Source of the DNA: Mogibacterium sp.
GTDB lineage: Bacteria; Bacillota; Clostridia; Peptostreptococcales; Anaerovoracaceae
Length of the DNA stretch: 64,000 bases
Direction: 5' to 3'
Assembly (NCBI GenBank): GCA_024403035.1
Contig: JAKSSP010000003.1
Span: 102,032-166,031, forward strand
Below, in pieces: positions 52,877-61,600 of this stretch (within the stretch, counting starts at the first letter, position 1; each line of letters starts with the position of its first letter). A program made the position numbers and the translations under genes. The notes under the pieces were generated by a model, which was given only the letters and a program-made list of their open reading frames with translations, searched no databases and had not been told where the DNA came from.

Positions 52877-55669
52877 ATGGCAAAAAAGGCTAAGCAGCTG
52901 AGCCACGACGAGAAGATCTTCAAGCTCACGAAGATCATTACTGACCGTAAAGAGATCCTCCTTGGACTCGAGAAACCTTCAAAGGATTCTCCTGAGTACT
53001 GGGGATTCGACTGCGGTTATCAGTATATCGTCAGGAGATACGGCAAGGACATCGCTGAGGACTGTCTCGACACAGCTCTCGTGATGGGAAAGCGTAAGCC
53101 TAAGACTTTCGCTAAGATGAAAGAACTGACAGGCTATGATGACGATCATCTGAAGACAGTTCTGGAAGCTCTGGGACAGTTTGGTCTCGTAGAGTGGAAC
53201 AACGAGAACGAGGACGGCAAGAATCCTCAGCATGAGAGACGTTATGTCCTTGACATGTTCGTACCGGGCGCAGCAGAGATCATGGTCATGAGAGACCAGA
53301 TCATGTGTGAGACTCCGCAGGTAGCTGACTTCTTTGAGAGAATGACTTATCTGCCGCTGGCAGGCATCACTCAGATGGTAGGCAAGGGCGGAAACGGCAT
53401 CGGCATGCACGTCATCCCTGTTGAGAAGGCTATCCCTGCTGAGTGCGAGTCGCTCGACGTAGAGCACATCTCGTATTGGCTCAAGAAATACGAAGGCCAG
53501 ATCGGCCTCGGAATCTGCTCCTGCCGCAAGCAGCAGACAGAGAGAGGCGAGGGCTCCGGAGACATCATGCAGTACTGGTGCATGGGCCTTGGTGACTTCG
53601 CAGACTACTGCAAAGAGTCCGGCATGGGCTATGACATCACTTATGAAGAAGCACTCGAAGTACTCGAGAAGGCTGAAGAGAAGGGATATGTACATCAGGT
53701 AACAAACATCGACGGCGAAAACAAGATCTTCGCTATCTGCAACTGCGCAGTAGGTGTCTGCAACGCTCTGAGAACATCACAGCTCTTCAATACACCTAAC
53801 CTGTCGGCTTCCGCATACGCTTCAGAAGTTGACGCTGAGAAGTGCGTTGCATGCGGCAAGTGCGTAGAGGTCTGCCCTGCAGGCGCAGTCAGACTCGGAC
53901 AGAAGCTCTGCACAAAGCACGGCGAGATCGAGTATCCTAAGCAGGAGCTGCCTGACAGCAACTTCTGGCCTGAGGATAAGTGGAACTGGAACTACAAGAA
54001 CGAGAACGGCGTCATCCAGACATGGCCTACAGGTACAGCGCCATGCAAGGCTGCATGCCCGCTCCATATCGCTATCCAGGGTTACATCGACATGGCCAGC
54101 AGAGGAGAATACAACGAGGCTCTCAAGCTGATCAAGAGAGATAACCCGTTCCCTGCAGTATGCGGCGCTATCTGCCATAAGTACTGCGAGCTCGAGTGCA
54201 CAAGAGGTACAGTAGACGATGCTCTGGCTATCGATGATATCAAGGCGTTCATCGCAGCCAAGGACCTCGAGGATGATCACAAGTACATCCCGCCAATGGT
54301 ATCCACAACAAGAGAGCCGTTCGAGCAGAAGATCGGTATCGTAGGATCCGGCCCTGCAGGACTGTCCTGCGCTTACTTCCTCGCTATCGAAGGTTACAAG
54401 CCTGTAGTATTCGAGAAGCAGGAGATGCCTGGCGGAATGATGACACTCGGAATCCCTAATTTCAGACTCGACAAGAAAGTCGTTAACGCTGAGATCGAGA
54501 TCCTCAAGGCTATGGGTGTTGAGATCAGATGCGGAGTCGAAGTAGGTAAGGACGTTACATTCCAGTCCCTCAGAGAAGAAGGCTTCAAGGGCTTCTTCGT
54601 AGGAACAGGACTCCAGGCATGCGGCAAGCTGGGAATCCCTGGCGACGACGCTAGGGGAGTTATCGGCGGTGTTGACTATGTAAAGAACGTAACACTCGGC
54701 AAGGCCAAGAAGCTCTCCGGCGATGTAGTAGTCATCGGCGGCGGAAACATCGGAGCCGACGTAGCCCGTACAGCTATCCGTCAGGGCGCAAAGAGCGTAC
54801 ACCTGTACTGCCTCGAGAGCTATGATGAGATGCCAATGGGCGCTGAGGATCAGGAATTCCTCCAGAACGAAGGCATCGTTATCCACGACGGCTGGGGGCA
54901 GACTGAAGTCGTCACAAAGGACGGCAAGGTCGCAGGCATCAAGTTCAGAAAGTGCCTGTCTGTAAAGAACGCAGAGGGCAGATTCGATCCTAAGTTCGAT
55001 GACAGCGAGACAACTGAGCAGAAGTGCAGCACCATTCTGTTCAGCATCGGCCAGAAGCCTGATTACGGCAAACTGTTCGAGGGCACAAAGGTAGAGCTGA
55101 CACCGAGAGGATTCATCGTTGCAGACCCTGTTACACTGCAGACAGGCGAGCCTGACATCTTCGCAGGCGGCGACTCCGTAAGCGGACAGAAGTTCGTGGT
55201 AGACGCTCTCGCGATGGGACGTGAAGGCGCTGTATCGCTCCACAGATTCGTGAACAAGGGACAGCACCTCATGATCCACAGAAATACACGTCACTTCGAG
55301 CCACTCAACAAGGACGATATCGTACTTCCTGCAGATAGCTACAAGAAGCCTGTACGTCAGATCAGAGAGATCGACGAGAGCAAGAAGCTCACCATGGATT
55401 ACGAGATCAAGCAATTCGCTGAAGAGCAGATCAAGAAAGAAGCTGAGAGATGCCTCAAGTGCGGACGCAGCGTAGTTGATCAGAACAAGTGCATCGGCTG
55501 CGGAATGTGCACGGTACAGTGCAAGTTCGACGCTATCCACCTGATCAGACGTCCGGACGGAGATCTCTACTCCAGAATGATGCGTGCTGAGGATAAGTTC
55601 ATTGGAATCGGCAAGAACATGCCGGTCCGTATCGCAGGCATCGTAAAGAATAAGATTGCACGCAAATAA
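52877..55669 (+). CDS. Multi-cluster FAD-dependent oxidoreductase, GltD/NfnB-like
   Basis: A 930-residue cytoplasmic redox enzyme with an unusual N-terminus. Residues 1-290 combine a winged-helix-like part and cysteine patches (ICSCRKQQ, ICNCAVGVCNALR). A ferredoxin domain (CVACGKCVEVCP, about 322-333) comes next, then the glutamate synthase small-subunit-like iron-sulfur domain (CKAACPLHIAIQGYI). FAD binding (GSGPAGLSCAYFL, about 490) and NAD(P) binding (GGGNIGAD, about 620) follow, with a final Fe-S region (CLKCG, CIGCGMCTVQC, about 858-882). It may bifurcate or transfer electrons between NAD(P)H and ferredoxin. The adjacent hypA-like gene suggests a link with hydrogen metabolism, unproven. 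Confidence 0.87.
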   Translation: MAKKAKQLSHDEKIFKLTKIITDRKEILLGLEKPSKDSPEYWGFDCGYQYIVRRYGKDIAEDCLDTALVMGKRKPKTFAKMKELTGYDDDHLKTVLEALGQFGLVEWNNENEDGKNPQHERRYVLDMFVPGAAEIMVMRDQIMCETPQVADFFERMTYLPLAGITQMVGKGGNGIGMHVIPVEKAIPAECESLDVEHISYWLKKYEGQIGLGICSCRKQQTERGEGSGDIMQYWCMGLGDFADYCKESGMGYDITYEEALEVLEKAEEKGYVHQVTNIDGENKIFAICNCAVGVCNALRTSQLFNTPNLSASAYASEVDAEKCVACGKCVEVCPAGAVRLGQKLCTKHGEIEYPKQELPDSNFWPEDKWNWNYKNENGVIQTWPTGTAPCKAACPLHIAIQGYIDMASRGEYNEALKLIKRDNPFPAVCGAICHKYCELECTRGTVDDALAIDDIKAFIAAKDLEDDHKYIPPMVSTTREPFEQKIGIVGSGPAGLSCAYFLAIEGYKPVVFEKQEMPGGMMTLGIPNFRLDKKVVNAEIEILKAMGVEIRCGVEVGKDVTFQSLREEGFKGFFVGTGLQACGKLGIPGDDARGVIGGVDYVKNVTLGKAKKLSGDVVVIGGGNIGADVARTAIRQGAKSVHLYCLESYDEMPMGAEDQEFLQNEGIVIHDGWGQTEVVTKDGKVAGIKFRKCLSVKNAEGRFDPKFDDSETTEQKCSTILFSIGQKPDYGKLFEGTKVELTPRGFIVADPVTLQTGEPDIFAGGDSVSGQKFVVDALAMGREGAVSLHRFVNKGQHLMIHRNTRHFEPLNKDDIVLPADSYKKPVRQIREIDESKKLTMDYEIKQFAEEQIKKEAERCLKCGRSVVDQNKCIGCGMCTVQCKFDAIHLIRRPDGDLYSRMMRAEDKFIGIGKNMPVRIAGIVKNKIARK

Positions 55670-55687
55670 AAGGACGACCGAAGTTAT

Positions 55688-56086
55688 ATGCACGAACTTG
55701 GACTTGTAAATTATGTAGTAAAAGAGGTCAGCAAAGTCGCTGAGGAAAACAATGTCAGCAGGATCAAGTCGGTCACGCTCGAATTCGGTGAGGTATCCGG
55801 TATAGTCACATCATACCTGTATGATTACTGGAACTGGTATACCAAGAAATACCCGGTATTCGAGGGATCGGAACTCAAATGCGAGGAGATACCGGCTGTG
55901 ACCTGGTGCGATGACTGCAAGATCACTTACTCGACAGTCGCATACGGAAAGACCTGCCCGCGCTGCGGGAGCGGCCGCACATGGCTGCTTCGCGGCAATG
56001 AGATGCGGATCAAGCAGGTCGAGGTATTTGAAGACGGAGAGGAAGGATCAGGCGAACTCGACGCAAAAGGTGAATACAGGCCTTAG
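55688..56086 (+). CDS. hypA: HypA/HybF-family nickel and zinc metallochaperone homologue
   Basis: A 132-residue HypA-like protein. The nickel-binding MHE start (MHELGLVNYVV) is intact, and the zinc site has CDDC and CPRCG pairs. HypA loads nickel into [NiFe]-hydrogenase with HypB. No hyp genes or [NiFe]-hydrogenase subunits are in the window. Instead it follows the large FAD/Fe-S enzyme by 18 bases. A roughly 18-residue acidic tail (EDGEEGSGELDAKG) extends past the normal HypA end. It may serve a distant hydrogenase or have a special role with its neighbour. Confidence 0.88.
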   Translation: MHELGLVNYVVKEVSKVAEENNVSRIKSVTLEFGEVSGIVTSYLYDYWNWYTKKYPVFEGSELKCEEIPAVTWCDDCKITYSTVAYGKTCPRCGSGRTWLLRGNEMRIKQVEVFEDGEEGSGELDAKGEYRP

Positions 56087-56116
56087 CTACAGCTGCCTTT
56101 ATCAGAGGAGGTTAAA

Positions 56117-56311
56117 ATGACCAAACAGGAAATGCGTAACATCAAGGAGTCTCTCAACGTTGAGATGTTCAAGATGAATTACAAAGCCGGCGTCCGTCTT
56201 CCTCAGCTCGAGGCATTCTTTGCGGGAGATGACAACGCTCTCGATGAAAAGGCGCTCGAAAGACTTGAGAAGATGCTTGCCAGCGAGGTAAAGAAGAGCA
56301 GAAAGAAATAA
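56117..56311 (+). CDS. Small charged helical protein, unknown
   Basis: A 64-residue protein with a strong Shine-Dalgarno (GAGGAGGT, seven bases from ATG). It is rich in Lys, Glu and Leu with no membrane segment or cysteine, and probably forms two or three helices (MRNIKESLNVEMFKMNY, LEKMLASEVKKSRKK). It follows hypA by 30 bases and precedes the structured RNA. I recognise no family. The basic C-terminus and high charge would suit nucleic acid or ribosome binding, but that is only inference. Confidence 0.7.
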   Translation: MTKQEMRNIKESLNVEMFKMNYKAGVRLPQLEAFFAGDDNALDEKALERLEKMLASEVKKSRKK

Positions 56312-56317
56312 GTGCTC

Positions 56318-56526
56318 GCGGATAAGATTTGTCCGCATAAAATTGTGAATAGCTCGCAGCCATGTTCGTGGTTGAAAGTCCAAGCCAGATACGGGCAAAG
56401 GGACCCACGTAAGCAGCACGCAGGAAGCGGCTGTGATCATGGCGTATCTTAGAAGTAAGTCCTCCGCAAAGCGGGTCAAGGCAGGTGTGGGGTCAAAGAC
56501 CAGGTCGAGTGGCTGCGGTGCTAATC
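56318..56526 (+). ncRNA. raiA RNA: raiA-type structured RNA
   Basis: A noncoding stretch of about 200 nt with extensive pairing. AGC-CGCAGCC near 56351-56360 closes with GGCTGCG-GCT near 56510-56521, and the interior contains GGTTGAAAGTCC...GGGACC and a series of GC-rich helices. It has no open frame of note. The raiA RNA motif of Firmicutes and Actinobacteria is a structured RNA of this size found upstream of raiA/hpf, and hpf is indeed encoded 410 bases downstream. The match rests on location, size and recalled consensus features, not on a covariance search. Ends are approximate. Confidence 0.7.
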
Positions 56527-56554
56527 ATAAACAATAGTCAAGGGAGGAAACATA

Positions 56555-56797
56555 ATGAGTATAATGATAGATCCGACCATGAATATCCCAATGGAAGAGC
56601 TTCAGCTTATTCTTGCCGGTATTTCTGATGACGGAAAGATCAGCGCAGAGGCAAAGAAGGCTCTCCTCGCCCGCATCGAAGAGGGGAAAGCCAAGGGCTT
56701 CATTAATGAAATGGGAGAAGTCAAGAGACAGCTCAGATGCAAACTCGGTCCTGTTGAGGGAAAGAAGATCGCTGACGCTGTTGAAAAACTCTGGTAA
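56555..56797 (+). CDS. Small conserved-looking protein between raiA RNA and hpf
   Basis: An 80-residue soluble protein with a good ribosome site (GGGAGG). It begins MSIMIDPTMNIPMEELQ and has amphipathic helices; no cysteine and no membrane segment. It lies 30 bases after the structured RNA and ends at the strong terminator at 56847, so it may be expressed with the RNA as one transcript. I do not recognise the family. A second ATG three codons in could be the true start. Confidence 0.75.
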   Translation: MSIMIDPTMNIPMEELQLILAGISDDGKISAEAKKALLARIEEGKAKGFINEMGEVKRQLRCKLGPVEGKKIADAVEKLW

Positions 56798-56846
56798 AAT
56801 TGTCAGACCAGCCACAGGTCTGTGGCGCTGAAAAAAATCAACATAT

Positions 56847-56882
56847 TGTGTGCTTCTTCACAGAGGAAGCACACATTTTTTG
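56847..56882 (+). terminator. Terminator before hpf
   Basis: TGTGTGCTTC and GAAGCACACA form a 10-bp stem around a 9-base loop, followed by a run of T residues. Confidence 0.9.
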
Positions 56883-56936
56883 TCTATCTTGTGGTACAAT
56901 AAGTTAGGAAGATATGACATCAGGAGGATAAGTGAT

Positions 56937-57470
56937 ATGAAGATCAACATTTCATCAAAAAATTATCCAATGAGCGAGAAGCTCAGCAACTACATTGAGA
57001 AGAAACTCGACAAGATAGGCAAATACTTTGACGAGGACACAACAGCCAATATCGTTGTCTCAAAACTCAGAGAGACACCGAAATTCGAGGCTACCATCAA
57101 CGCTAAGCAGGCAGTCCTTAGGGCAGAGATGGCAAATGACAGCATTTATGACGCTGTAGATCTGGTCACAGATAAGCTTGAATACCAGATGAGCAAACTC
57201 AAGGGCAAGCTTGAGTCAAGATATAAGGAAAACAAAGCTCTTAAGCTGGAGTTCGTTCCGGAACCTGAAGATGAGGATTTCGAGGAGGAGATGACCATCG
57301 TCAGAAGAAAGCAGGTAGAGCTTACCCCGATGGTCGCTGAGGAAGCCATCCTGCAGATGGAGATGCTCGGACATGATTTCTTTGTTTTCCTCGACATGGA
57401 TACTGATGATGTCAGCGTAGTGTACAAGCGCAAGGGCAACGCTTACGGACTGATTGAGACCAAGAGATAG
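56937..57470 (+). CDS. hpf: Ribosome hibernation promoting factor, long form
   Basis: A 177-residue HPF/RaiA protein. Residues 1-100 form the ribosome-binding domain (MKINISSKNYPMSEKLSNYIEKKL), and a linker leads to the C-terminal dimerisation domain (EAILQMEMLGHDFFVFLDMDTDDVSVVYKRKGNAYGLIE). Long HPF joins two 70S ribosomes into inactive 100S particles in stationary phase. The start at 56937 follows CAGGAGGA. Its own -10 box may be TACAAT at 56896. It is followed 12 bases later by the LCP gene. Confidence 0.95.
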   Translation: MKINISSKNYPMSEKLSNYIEKKLDKIGKYFDEDTTANIVVSKLRETPKFEATINAKQAVLRAEMANDSIYDAVDLVTDKLEYQMSKLKGKLESRYKENKALKLEFVPEPEDEDFEEEMTIVRRKQVELTPMVAEEAILQMEMLGHDFFVFLDMDTDDVSVVYKRKGNAYGLIETKR

Positions 57471-57482
57471 GAAATACTTTTT

Positions 57483-59030
57483 ATGGCAAATAATGACTGG
57501 GATCTCGATGATCTTCTGAACTTTAATTACGACAGAGAGATCCCGGATAACAATAACGGTTTTGACATATTTGATGAGCTTGAAAGTAAGCCGGAACCCG
57601 CTAAGCCTAAGGCAGAAAAGGGTCTCGGTGATACTTTCGATGCTTATGATGAATACAGACGCTATGAAGCACTGAGGCACACAAGTGACGAGAGCCCTTC
57701 TGCTCCGGCTGCTCCTAAGATAAAAGAGAAACGCCGGCGCGCTCCGGTAGAAGAGCTGGAAGAACAGGGCATGTTCCACACGCCCAAAGAGGTCGAAGCA
57801 ATCAGGAAGGCCTCTCAGGATGCCTATGACAGGTACCGCAGCAATTATGTAAAGGGCAAGAAGAAACGTGAAGGCGGCAGCAGGCATGTGACCGGCTTTG
57901 ACCGCTTCCTTACCGTGATATACATGATCGCATTCGTAGTGTTTGCCCTGGCCATGACCTTCATGAATGTGCTGCCGTTCGGATTCTGGGTGGCGATGAT
58001 GGCCGTTATGGTGCTGCTCAGCCTGGTCATACTCGTTCAGACACGCAAAAGGAGCATAAAGAAGTGGGGCAAACGCCTCGCAACGATGCTTGCCATAGTG
58101 CTGATAGCATTCTACGGAGTAGGTACAGCGTACGCGCTTGGCACGCTGTTCTTCCTCAGCGGAAGCTCAGTAGACAATGAGAATGCCGTTTCGGATGTTA
58201 CCCGAAAACCGTTTAACTTCACCATTACCGGTATCGATGTGGACGGTACGATCGATGAGCCGGGCAGGAGCGATGTAAACATGGTGGTCACGTTCAATCC
58301 GTCCACTCATCAGATACTGATGACATCGATCCCGAGAGACTATGAGATCTACATGCCTGACTTCGACAACGCGATGGATAAGCTGACGCATACCGGTCAC
58401 TATGGAGTATCGACCACTATTGGAGCGGAAGAGCAGCTTCTGGGCGCAGAGATCAATTACTATGTAAAGGTCAATTTCACTACAGTAGAGAGATTCATCG
58501 ACGCGGTCGGAGGAGTCGATGTGGAGTCGGATTATGAGTTCGTGCCGGTCAAGCTGAAAAGCTGGACCGTACAGGAAGGCATGAACCATATGGACGGCAA
58601 GCAGGCCCTTGCTTTCGCGAGAGAGCGTAAGGCCTTCCCTGACGGCGACAGGCAGAGGATCAAGAATCAGCAGGCGGTGTTTGAGGCGCTTATCAGAAAG
58701 GCGACCAGCAGCCGCACCATGATAATGGATTACAACAACGTGCTCTCCAGCCTGCAGGACTACGTCGAAATGAGCTTCAGCTCACGCGAGGTAAGAAGGC
58801 TGGTCAAATTCCAGCTGGCAAAAGATCCTGACTGGCAGATCTACAAAAACACCATAACAGGAGGCGACGGCACAGGAAATACATATTCTGCCGGATACGC
58901 TTATGTCATGACGCAGGATGCCGAAAGCATAGGGAATGCCAAGACCCTCATCAACGCCGTGCTGAACGGACAGATGCTGCAGAAGGATGATGAAGGCAAC
59001 GTCACCGTCGTACCTGAAGAAGGAGAATAA
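57483..59030 (+). CDS. LytR-CpsA-Psr (LCP) family cell-wall polymer ligase
   Basis: A 515-residue membrane protein. A long, acidic then basic cytoplasmic N-terminus (1-138) precedes three hydrophobic segments (about 145-163, 167-187, 202-225). The LCP domain follows from about residue 255, with DVNMVVTFNP, TSIPRDYEIYMP and FARERKAFPDGDRQR carrying the Asp and Arg residues that bind the polyprenyl pyrophosphate substrate. LCP proteins attach teichoic acids or capsule to peptidoglycan. The long cytoplasmic tail is larger than usual. It is followed 12 bases later by cdaA. Confidence 0.93.
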   Translation: MANNDWDLDDLLNFNYDREIPDNNNGFDIFDELESKPEPAKPKAEKGLGDTFDAYDEYRRYEALRHTSDESPSAPAAPKIKEKRRRAPVEELEEQGMFHTPKEVEAIRKASQDAYDRYRSNYVKGKKKREGGSRHVTGFDRFLTVIYMIAFVVFALAMTFMNVLPFGFWVAMMAVMVLLSLVILVQTRKRSIKKWGKRLATMLAIVLIAFYGVGTAYALGTLFFLSGSSVDNENAVSDVTRKPFNFTITGIDVDGTIDEPGRSDVNMVVTFNPSTHQILMTSIPRDYEIYMPDFDNAMDKLTHTGHYGVSTTIGAEEQLLGAEINYYVKVNFTTVERFIDAVGGVDVESDYEFVPVKLKSWTVQEGMNHMDGKQALAFARERKAFPDGDRQRIKNQQAVFEALIRKATSSRTMIMDYNNVLSSLQDYVEMSFSSREVRRLVKFQLAKDPDWQIYKNTITGGDGTGNTYSAGYAYVMTQDAESIGNAKTLINAVLNGQMLQKDDEGNVTVVPEEGE

Positions 59031-59042
59031 GAAAGGATATAA

Positions 59043-59882
59043 ATGATCGACAATCTTACCGGGATTCTGATGAGTATAAAGACAACGGATATCATAGATA
59101 TCGTCGTTGTCGCATACCTTCTGTACAAGCTGCTCGGGTTTATCAAAGAGACCCGCGCTCAGCAGCTGTTCAGAGGAATCCTTTTGATTGTCGTTTTCTT
59201 CCTGATTTCGGAGATATTCAATCTGAGCCTCCTTAACTGGCTGTTCACCAGACTTATCACGGTCGGCCTCATCGCTGTAGTGATACTGTTCCAGCCTGAG
59301 ATCAGAAGAGGCCTTGAACAGATCGGCCGCAGGGGAGTACTCAGCAGGCAGTTCAGAGACATAGGCAAGGAGGAGATCTACGCTACCGTCCACAGGATAG
59401 TAGACGCCGTAGACGATTTCTCCTCGACACATACAGGCGCGCTCATGGCAATTGAACGCGAGACAATGCTTAACGATATCGCGGAGACGGGGGTTATCGT
59501 TGACGCTGAGATCTCCGTAAGGCTTCTGGGCAACCTCTTCTACGAGGGATCACCGCTGCACGATGGCGCCGTCATAATCAGGGGAGACAGGGTGTATGCC
59601 GCAAGCTGCGTCCTGCCGCTCACTGAAAGACAGAACATAGGCAAGAACCTCGGTACGCGCCACAGAGCTGCGCTCGGACTCAGCGAAGTTTCGGACGCAT
59701 TCATCATAGTGGTCTCCGAGGAGACGGGAGCCATATCGGTCGCTCAGAACGGCGAGTTCAGAAGGTTCCTTGACCTCAAGACTCTCGAGAAGATGCTGCT
59801 TGACATATACATTCCTGCCGGTGAGGACAGAGATCTGCTTTCCAGGCTCAGATTCCTGAAGGGAGGCAATGAGGATGAGTGA
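59043..59882 (+). CDS. cdaA: Diadenylate cyclase CdaA
   Basis: A 279-residue membrane enzyme that makes c-di-AMP from two ATP. Three N-terminal helices (about 17-33, 42-60, 70-84) anchor the DAC domain, whose catalytic DGA is at 174-176 and RHR at 206-208. c-di-AMP governs potassium and osmolyte transport; targets in the window may include the antiporter at 20086 and the channel at 27964. cdaR overlaps its end by eight bases. The third usual gene, glmM, is displaced by about 1.7 kb. Confidence 0.96.
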   Translation: MIDNLTGILMSIKTTDIIDIVVVAYLLYKLLGFIKETRAQQLFRGILLIVVFFLISEIFNLSLLNWLFTRLITVGLIAVVILFQPEIRRGLEQIGRRGVLSRQFRDIGKEEIYATVHRIVDAVDDFSSTHTGALMAIERETMLNDIAETGVIVDAEISVRLLGNLFYEGSPLHDGAVIIRGDRVYAASCVLPLTERQNIGKNLGTRHRAALGLSEVSDAFIIVVSEETGAISVAQNGEFRRFLDLKTLEKMLLDIYIPAGEDRDLLSRLRFLKGGNEDE

Positions 59883-60840
59883 CAAAGGCCGCAAGATAAT
59901 CAACATCATATTGGCGCTGCTTGTATCGATGGCTGCGTGGGTCTTTGTCGTGTATAACTACGATCCGATGACCAAGGAGAAGTACTCCGGGATCCCTATC
60001 ACATACACGGGGCTTGAGACTCTCGCCAACAGAGGCTACGCGGTAGCCGAGACCAACCATGAAAGAGTAGATGTGACACTCGAGCAGAAGAGGATAGATA
60101 CAGGAAACATCGGTTCTGAGGACATTTCAGTCACGGCGGACGTAAGCCAGCTTTCAAGCGGCCAGAACACCGTAGCGCTCCACGTGGAGGGACCGGAAGA
60201 TACTTCAGTGAGCGATATATCCCTCAAGACCGTAACCATAGAGATAGAGAGCTCGGACAGTGAAGACATGGAGATCTCCGTCGAGTATCCTGCGGCATCT
60301 GCCGAAGACGATGCTGAACCTATCGTAGAAGAACTGTCTGAAACAGAGGCCACTGTCATCGCTACATCTGACAGGCTTGCAAGAGTCGACAGAGTGGCGG
60401 CAGTGATAGATCCGAACGATCTGAACGATAAGCTCAAGCCGCTGACGGTCGATCTCGCTGCGCTTGACGCTGAGGGTAACAGAGTGCTCAATGTTGTTGT
60501 GTATCCTCAGAGCGTTTCATTCAAGGCCGCTGCCGGTTATGTAAGAGAAGTGCGTCTGATAGTGCCGGTAAAAGATGATTCCGATGACAACTATGAAAGA
60601 ACACACACTGTCCGGAACACGATAGTGATAAAGGGCAGCAAGGACCTTGTCAACAAGACCGGAAGCATAACGGCGGATGAGATCGATATCAGCCAGTACT
60701 ATGAGGATGCCGAAATACCGCTCACATTTGAGCTGCCTGACGGGATATATCTGGAGGAAGGCTATGAAGCTCTGGTACTGAAACTGAAAGTCAAGGAAAA
60801 GGCCACGGAGGAGGAAGCCGGGGACAACCAGACAGGATAG
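59875..60840 (+). CDS. cdaR: CdaR, YbbR-domain regulator of CdaA
   Basis: A 321-residue protein with one N-terminal membrane helix (about 9-29) and an extracytoplasmic region made of YbbR repeats. GVPITYTGLE-like sequence (IPITYTGLETLANRGYAV) opens the first, and the chain ends in an acidic tail. It binds CdaA and modulates its activity. The start at 59875 has GGAGG eight bases upstream and overlaps the cdaA stop region, indicating coupled translation. The gene is closed by a strong terminator at 60862. Confidence 0.93.
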   Translation: MSDKGRKIINIILALLVSMAAWVFVVYNYDPMTKEKYSGIPITYTGLETLANRGYAVAETNHERVDVTLEQKRIDTGNIGSEDISVTADVSQLSSGQNTVALHVEGPEDTSVSDISLKTVTIEIESSDSEDMEISVEYPAASAEDDAEPIVEELSETEATVIATSDRLARVDRVAAVIDPNDLNDKLKPLTVDLAALDAEGNRVLNVVVYPQSVSFKAAAGYVREVRLIVPVKDDSDDNYERTHTVRNTIVIKGSKDLVNKTGSITADEIDISQYYEDAEIPLTFELPDGIYLEEGYEALVLKLKVKEKATEEEAGDNQTG

Positions 60841-60861
60841 AAATCTGAATATCAATAATTC

Positions 60862-60893
60862 GAAAGCAGGGGATCTACCCCTGCTTTTTTTCC
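60862..60893. terminator. Terminator of the cdaAR operon, overlapping the antitoxin end
   Basis: AAAGCAGGGG-ATCTA-CCCCTGCTTT hairpin followed by TTTTTT. The stop codon of the gene on the other strand (60875-60877) sits in the loop. Confidence 0.9.
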
Positions 60894-61600
60894 AGCAATG
60901 ATGAAGGCTCGCAGCCAAGAGCGGCGGAGATAGCGATGATATACTCAGCGCGCGCCCTGTTTATGTCTTTCTGACGCTGCTCGTACTGCTGTATGGTCCT
61001 CAGAGGGACGCCGCTTGCTTTTGCGAGCTGCGACTGACTCAGGCCGTTTCTCATTCGCATGGCCTTGAGAGCTGTATCGGATGATACAGCGGCGCTGCTG
61101 ACTGCCGATACGATCTCCGGTACCGCTTCAAGCGCGTAGTTTCTGCCGTTTTCCCTTATCTTCCTTGTTCTCTCATCCGCTCTGATATCAAGAGGAAGAC
61201 TGTCGAGATATTCGAGACGCTTCCTGCTGTAATCGGAAATTAATCCTGCCACAGAAAATGACTTCATGATGCGGCCGAAAGGAAGGCATGACTCCCATTG
61301 CGCGCGGGCTAGGGCGTATCCACACCAGTACTCCGGGCTGAGGCTTGCGGTGTGCCGCGGCATGGCGCGCTCATATGCCAGTCCGCTGCGGTCCAGAGTT
61401 TCGTACGCGAGTTCGATACCGGACATGCCGGCTGTTACACTGACATCTCCCTGTTCAAAGAAAGAGGCGAGGCCGCAGGAAACAAAAAGCTGCAGCATGA
61501 CAGCAGGATCCTGGCGCAGGCTATGTACCGCGAAGTCCAGCATGCGGCCCAGCGTTCCGGAGGCTCTTTCAAGAAGGATCTCATCATAGGCGCGGGTCAT
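60875..61600 (-). CDS. XRE-type antitoxin with C-terminal helix-turn-helix
   Basis: A 241-residue protein whose first 165 residues form an uncharacterised helical domain and whose last 70 hold an XRE helix-turn-helix (MRMRNGLSQSQLAKASGVPLRTIQQYE). HTH domains of antitoxins are more often N-terminal, so the order is uncommon. The start is taken at ATG 61600, which overlaps the 3' end of the toxin gene by 17 bases; in this arrangement the toxin comes first. A palindrome in the operon's promoter spacer fits autoregulation by this protein. The N-terminal domain is the likely toxin-binding part. Confidence 0.82.
   Translation of the reverse strand: MTRAYDEILLERASGTLGRMLDFAVHSLRQDPAVMLQLFVSCGLASFFEQGDVSVTAGMSGIELAYETLDRSGLAYERAMPRHTASLSPEYWCGYALARAQWESCLPFGRIMKSFSVAGLISDYSRKRLEYLDSLPLDIRADERTRKIRENGRNYALEAVPEIVSAVSSAAVSSDTALKAMRMRNGLSQSQLAKASGVPLRTIQQYEQRQKDINRARAEYIIAISAALGCEPSSLLEKKQG

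Noticed and set aside
53822-55693. Long open frame (over 600 codons) antisense to the FAD oxidoreductase
   Set aside because: Its Leu/Cys/Ser/Val-rich composition and lack of domains are a mirror of the strong codon bias of the sense gene; no ribosome site.
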